A stretch of DNA of 64,000 nt from Pelagihabitans sp963760375. GTDB taxonomy: Bacteria > Bacteroidota > Bacteroidia > Flavobacteriales > Flavobacteriaceae. Numbering within the stretch: position 1 is the first letter of the stretch; each line of letters begins with the position of its first letter. The position numbers were made by a program, and so were the translations under genes. The notes below the pieces were generated by a model, which did not search any database, was not told the origin of the DNA, and saw nothing but the letters and a program-made list of their open reading frames with translations. Positions 59,628 through 64,000 of the stretch are shown piece after piece. The stretch lies in NCBI GenBank assembly GCA_963760375.1, contig CAVXCS010000005.1, positions 1-64,000 on the forward strand, written 5' to 3'.

Positions 59628-61288
59628 TTAATTCGGCAAAACCAACACTTCCACCCTGCGGTTTTTGGCCCTGTTTACATCGGAATCGTTCTCGACCAAG
59701 GGTTTTTCCTCTCCATGGCCCTGCTCTTTCCACTTAAAATTCTGGCTGGGCAATAATTTTTTCAATTCCGCGGAAACGCTTTTGGCCCGTGCTAGGGACA
59801 GTTGTTTGTTGCTTTCGCCGCACTGCCCACATCGTCGGTATGGCCTTCAACAAGCACATTGCCCCTTTCCAAAATCTTTAGGCTTTTCGCCAATTCCTTG
59901 AGCGCCTCTTTTCCGGCGGGTCTTCAGTTCCGATTTGCCGGTATCGAACAGCACCTGACTGTCCAGATTCAACCGTACCGCCGATCCAATGGCCGCTATG
60001 GCATCGACATCGGCCCCCGGGATACCGCTCGAGGTTTCCAGGTCGGTCAATCGTACATAATAATACAGTTCATCGCGCTTCACGAAATCGTGGATATCCA
60101 CTTCGGCCACCCCGCCCGAGATCTCGCCTACGGAGATCCAGGTCTTGCCATCTTTTGAAATGTCGAGATCGGTGGGCTCGATTTGGCCCAGTTCAAAAAT
60201 ATAGAGGTCGGGGCCGTTCACATCCACCAAGGCATTGTCCTCGAACTTTACCACAAGACTCCCTTTCAAGCCCATGCTGTGGACGTTCATCAGGGAGCTC
60301 ATCCCGGTCTTATAGGCGTCGGGCTCGCCCAAACTGAAACTTGCGGTATTTTTGTTTTCAGGGTGGTCGACAGCGATGACCCGATCGGCGAACGAGAATT
60401 TGCCCAAAGGCAGGTATACGGCCTTGCCCCGGTTGCCGAAATAGGTCATGCCCGCCTCGTCCCCGAAATAAAGATCGGGGTTCCTGCTCTTAAAGGTTTT
60501 CTGTGCCTGGGTCACTTCCTTTTTTTTTGTGGCCAGGCGCTTGATGATGCTATTGAATTCCTTCCCCTGCCTTTCGGCATAGGTTTCCGTGATCTTGTTT
60601 TCCGCGGCCATTTTTTCGAGGTCGGTACGCTCGATGAGCTGTTGTAACTTGTCCATTTCGGCCGTGCTGTGCAGGTTGCGGTAGGCCTGGTAAAGTCACG
60701 CATCATGTCCATTTCTTCCCTGGTCATCTTTCCTTTTGGGGGCGATTCTTTTTTTGGACTGCTTTTCTTTGAGGTTTCCTTCATCTGGTCGATGGTTTCT
60801 TGATCCATGTCCAGCACCTGAAAACTGTTCTGTCCGGTCATGGAATCTACCTTCTTGAGTTTGGCTATGGTGGCCTCCACCCCCGATTCGGCATTGAGTT
60901 TTTCAAAAGCGGCGGTAAGGTCGTCCATGTTGCCGCTCAATCTTCTTTGGCGCTTTTCCTCCGCTTTGCCTTCCACTTTTTCGCGCTCTATGGCCTCGGC
61001 CATCAAGGCTTCCAACATCGTTACCATCCCTGATGAATCGGCGGACATGCCTTCCATTTCTTTTAATTTTTGCAGGTATTCTTCCTTCACCGCTTCATCG
61101 GCGCCGATCGATTCCAGGAACGCCTCGGTGGTTTCGCCAAAGGTATTTGCCCCTTGTTTTGGTTGGTTCGTTTCTTCGGTCACCTTGGTAGTTGTATCCA
61201 TGGTCTCTTTGTCCTGCTCTTTGGGGTCGGTTTTGCAGGCATAAAAAATGCAGCAGTATACGCATAGGAAGGTGATGGACTTTTTCAT
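59628..61288 (-). CDS. OmpA-family lipoprotein, three frameshifts as read
   Basis: The start MKKSITFLCVYCCIFYACKT has a lipobox (FYACKT). A helical, Lys/Glu-rich region follows (residues 30-210), then a beta-rich domain (YFGDEAGMTYFGNRGKAVYL and onward). The C-terminal OmpA domain holds VRLNLDSQVLFDTGKSELK, then VLVEGHTDDVGS, then LSLARAKSVSAELKKLLP and VNRAKNRRVEVLVLPN. Frames change near 60690, 59925 and 59820. Each piece is conserved, so indel errors are likely. OmpA domains bind peptidoglycan. The gene is convergent with lipB. Confidence 0.8.
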
Positions 61289-61445
61289 AATATTATATTT
61301 TGGTGGTTTTCTCACCATCGTTATGTTATAATTTTATATCCTAAACGCCATTTTTTGGCATTTGCTTAATGGTCTAATTTTAATTTAACGTTATTAACAG
61401 CAACCATTTACATGTATATCAGTCTTTTTCACAATTCTCTATTTC

Positions 61446-63068
61446 CTAGAACATGGGGGTTGTTAGCTCTGGAACATTTCTTTCTCTCCAATTATTCGCT
61501 TCATTCCTGAAAAAAACAATGTCGTACCCAGCAACAGTATCGAACAAACAATTATCGAATTCTTCGACAGCTTGGTTATATTTATCTTTTAGTTCATCAT
61601 ACTTCGCATGATATTTTGCCCATAAACTTCTTCTGGCAATTTGAATATTTTTATATTGAGTTTGCCATCCTAGTGCCACCCCCGGGGCCATATTCGACAA
61701 GTTATTGCCTGTATCGACGAAATATTCGATCTCCCAATCATTTTTTCGCATAATTCTGTTGAGTTCTATTAATTTTTCCTTTCGATCTATAATTTTACTC
61801 GCATAATTTTCACCACAAGCTTCGACCTTTTCCTTACAGACCGTATCATCACCACAAAGGACAGCTCGGCTTGCATCCCCCCTATAATCCTCCGGGTTAT
61901 AACTTCTGTCCCTATTTGAAAGATAATCTACTTGTGCCTCCAATTCATCTGTCCTTGCCCGGAGTCGGTTGAAATCTGCTTCACTAATGGTACGGTTGCC
62001 ATCCTCGGTATCCTCCCCGGGCATATTGTCGGCAAAATCATTTTTAAAAGTTTCAAACTCATTTTTTAACTCAAAATAGGCATCGAACAACGCCGAATCT
62101 GTTTCGCTAAAATCTACACGGTCGTTGAAAACCATTTCCTCAAGAGCATTTAATTGTTCACTTAAGAGCGCGTAACTTCTGTCCAGATCAGCCAATTGAC
62201 TGGCCTGTACAGAAAGCCTTTTTAATAAATCCGCTATTAAATACTGATTAATTATTCCAGTGACACCTGCATCAGTATATATTGAGCCATCTCCAGTATT
62301 TTCAACAGGTAGCTGAATTGGACCCCCTTCTTGACTCCAAGCAAGATTTATGTTTAAACCAAAAAGCAATATTAATGCCAAAGCTTTTTTACTTCCTTTC
62401 CTTAAAAAAACAAAATAACCCAAGAACGCCACCATTAGGGCCAAAAGGCCGATAATAATGTACAGGAGGGAAGAATTGTTGGGGGTATTGCCGCCACCGG
62501 GTTCGTTATTGGTCACTGGGATTACGGCAGCCCTGGTATCTGTTTCATTTGAAGAGGTTTTTCCATTGTTTTTGAGGTATGCCTCGTACTCGTTTTTGTC
62601 GGTGATAATTCGCAATAACGGTGACTTATTTACGGGCAATTTTTTACCTACCTGTACCAAGATCAGATAGGGGATTCCGGCCTTCTCCGCACTTATTTTC
62701 ATTGCGGCGGTTTTATAGGTCCGGAAGATTTTCTTTCCGATATTTTTTCCTTTTGCCGAGATGCTTGATTCTGGCTGGTCCCATTTTTCCTTTACGAATT
62801 GCAGGGTAACCTCATCTTTTGGTGTTAGTGCTTGTAAAAGCACCTCTACAGGTTCCATAATACTCAGATTACGGATCACAAATTTTTGTACGCTGTCCGG
62901 CGAAGCTGTAAACCACGCTACGGCTCCCGCTTTGCTGCCATCCTCCCTTTCAAAAAGTTTGATTTCGTGAACGTTGTATTTTTTATCCGATTCCCCCGGT
63001 TGGCCAAATAACTGGTTCCCTGAACAAAACAGTACCGTTAGCAGAAAAAAAAGTTTTATTGTTCTCAT
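61446..63068 (-). CDS. Secreted/membrane protein of unknown function with internal signal-like segment
   Basis: The 540-residue product starts with a signal peptide (LFFLLTVLFCSGNQLFG) and a beta-rich domain (about 30-160). A membrane helix follows (LLYIIIGLLALMVAFLGYFV, about 205-224), then a second hydrophobic stretch that itself resembles a signal peptide (KKALALILLFGLNINLAWSQ, ending AWSQ). After this come a helical region with coiled-coil features and two Cys pairs (VLCGDDTVCKEKVEACGENY). It may be a fusion, or two proteins merged by an indel. No family is recognised. It lies between the OmpA-family gene and a lipoprotein gene on the same strand. Confidence 0.6.
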   Translation of the reverse strand: MRTIKLFFLLTVLFCSGNQLFGQPGESDKKYNVHEIKLFEREDGSKAGAVAWFTASPDSVQKFVIRNLSIMEPVEVLLQALTPKDEVTLQFVKEKWDQPESSISAKGKNIGKKIFRTYKTAAMKISAEKAGIPYLILVQVGKKLPVNKSPLLRIITDKNEYEAYLKNNGKTSSNETDTRAAVIPVTNNEPGGGNTPNNSSLLYIIIGLLALMVAFLGYFVFLRKGSKKALALILLFGLNINLAWSQEGGPIQLPVENTGDGSIYTDAGVTGIINQYLIADLLKRLSVQASQLADLDRSYALLSEQLNALEEMVFNDRVDFSETDSALFDAYFELKNEFETFKNDFADNMPGEDTEDGNRTISEADFNRLRARTDELEAQVDYLSNRDRSYNPEDYRGDASRAVLCGDDTVCKEKVEACGENYASKIIDRKEKLIELNRIMRKNDWEIEYFVDTGNNLSNMAPGVALGWQTQYKNIQIARRSLWAKYHAKYDELKDKYNQAVEEFDNCLFDTVAGYDIVFFRNEANNWRERNVPELTTPMF

Positions 63069-63086
63069 GATTTTATTTTTTGATTT

Positions 63087-63704
63087 CTATTTCTTAAACA
63101 TCTTTTTCAGGTCGTCGGTATCGGAATAGGGCACCCCCGAAAAGTTAAGATCGGAAATGGTGATGAGCAGGTCTGAGGCATTGCCGAGTTTCTCCTTTTC
63201 AAAGTCGTTCTGTACGGTGAAAACCGCATTGCCCGCAGCGACGCGTTCGTCTTCGTCCAGGGAGACGGTGCCGCTCATGCTGGCTTCGGGATTTTTATCC
63301 AAGCGGTTTGCGGCCTGGTTATAAAAATTGGTGAATAAATTGCCTTCCCTATCCGGGCGCTTCAGCTCTGCCAGAATGCGGATCAGGGTATTGGCGTCCA
63401 CATCGTATTCGAGTTGCACGGCTTCACTGCCTTTTTCCAGTTGCTTCTTAAAGGTGATTATGGCGGTGCGCAGCTGGGTTGAGCTGCTGCGCGATACCAG
63501 GCCGTCGGCCGAGGTATACCCCCAATCTTCCCCGTTGATCTTGCACAGATAGGTGGTGTTGTCGGCGTTTTTCGCCACCGTCTTTTCCTTGTTTTCCAAG
63601 GTGATTTCGGTTGCGCTTTCTGCAGTGTCCTGCGCTTTTTTAACGGTTTCGCCACAGGAAACAAGCAGGCTGAGTATGATGATGATGCGAATTGATTTTT
63701 TCAT
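63087..63704 (-). CDS. Lipoprotein of unknown function
   Basis: The 205-residue lipoprotein has a signal with lipobox (IIIILSLLVSCGET, Cys near residue 16). I chose the ATG at 63704 because it places the signal directly at the N-terminus. The body has TYLCKINGEDWGYTSADGLV, STQLRTAIITFKKQLEKGSE and the end ITISDLNFSGVPYSDTDDLK. No motif identifies a function. It lies 18 bases upstream of the 61446-63068 gene and 27 bases downstream of the partial gene at the right edge, so the three probably form one operon. Confidence 0.75.
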   Translation of the reverse strand: MKKSIRIIIILSLLVSCGETVKKAQDTAESATEITLENKEKTVAKNADNTTYLCKINGEDWGYTSADGLVSRSSSTQLRTAIITFKKQLEKGSEAVQLEYDVDANTLIRILAELKRPDREGNLFTNFYNQAANRLDKNPEASMSGTVSLDEDERVAAGNAVFTVQNDFEKEKLGNASDLLITISDLNFSGVPYSDTDDLKKMFKK

Positions 63705-63731
63705 TGAAATGGTTTTATGGGTCAACTTCTT

Positions 63732-64000
63732 TTAGTTGAGGGTGTCTTTTTTGGTTTGGAGGGTGAATTCCTTGGCCATGGCCCTTTGCAGGGAATCCTT
63801 GCCCTGGGCGTCCAGGGTTTTGGAATAACGCGCGTAGGAATCCCTCAAATTTTGCTTGTCGGCCTCAGGCATATCGCTTTTGTTCACCAGATCCAGATAA
63901 TTGTTCACCTCCCCATTGCCTCCGGTCAGCTCTTCGCCAAAAATGTCACCCAGGGTCGCTGCCTGCAGATCTAGGAAGTTATTGGTGACCGGGGTTTCCG
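63732..64000 (-). CDS. C-terminal fragment of an unidentified protein
   Basis: The start is beyond the right edge; about 89 residues are visible, ending AMAKEFTLQTKKDTLN. The visible part is helical and polar (DIFGEELTGGNGEVNNYLDL, SDMPEADKQNLRDSYARYSK). It ends 27 bases before the lipoprotein gene. No family is recognised. Confidence 0.6.
   Translation of the reverse strand, partial: ETPVTNNFLDLQAATLGDIFGEELTGGNGEVNNYLDLVNKSDMPEADKQNLRDSYARYSKTLDAQGKDSLQRAMAKEFTLQTKKDTLN

Overview
The window looks like a chromosome segment of a marine-type flavobacterium (Bacteroidota, Flavobacteriia). The evidence is the gene content: GSCFA, DUF4230, DUF4136 and DUF4890 proteins, DUF6090 paralogues, the M23-MerR-LemA-TPM cluster, era and der flanking a small membrane protein, a LysS with a C-terminal extension, a long aromatic amino acid hydroxylase, and TAnnTTTG-type promoter motifs. 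The taxonomic call is inference from these families.

Left part (1-20040): an integron-like gene-cassette array. All coding sequences are on the minus strand and are small and mostly unrelated (DUF6090 membrane proteins, ParDE, two HigBA pairs, SnoaL-like proteins, a hydrolase, DUF6326, YwqK-like and PD40 proteins). They are separated by 16 attC-like sites. Each typical site has an outer RYYYAAC/GTTRRRY-like pair (GCCTAAC/GTTAGGC, ACCCAAC/GTTGGGT, GCACAAC/GTTGTGC), an inner imperfect palindrome (about GGCTATGAGTAGTTGCG against CAATTACTTATAG), and a variable middle. Gene stop codons fall 4-5 bases before the site, or inside it. The array is visibly more AT-rich than the rest of the window. At its head is a tyrosine recombinase (18850-20040) of XerC/D size that lacks the insert typical of integron IntI. 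A cassette array beside a non-IntI recombinase is the candidate undescribed system. Several cassettes carry frameshifts.

Middle (20.2-36.2 kb): an ankyrin protein, a 747-residue TolB-like/TPR protein, a 109-bp tandem repeat, initiator tRNA-Met, then core genes: an AgcS symporter, era, a small membrane protein, der, the M23-MerR-LemA-TPM-TPM cluster, alaS, a GSCFA protein and a DUF4230 protein.

Right part (36.2-64 kb): a CE15-like esterase, aromatic amino acid hydroxylase, DUF4136, DUF5522, then an operon of a small HExxH membrane protein, a PLP enzyme, a glucosaminidase-LysM lipoprotein and hemL. These are followed by a DUF4890 protein, a Fur-type regulator with a P1B-4-like metal ATPase, a DASS transporter, an operon of cytochrome-c/DUF1549-DUF1553, DUF1501 and DUF2231/LRR proteins, lysS, a Pmp3-type peptide, a lipoprotein, lipB, an OmpA-family lipoprotein and three further proteins of uncertain role.

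A caution: frameshifts also occur in otherwise well-conserved genes outside the array (53055-55793, 59628-61288). Some broken genes may therefore be sequence errors rather than real decay.
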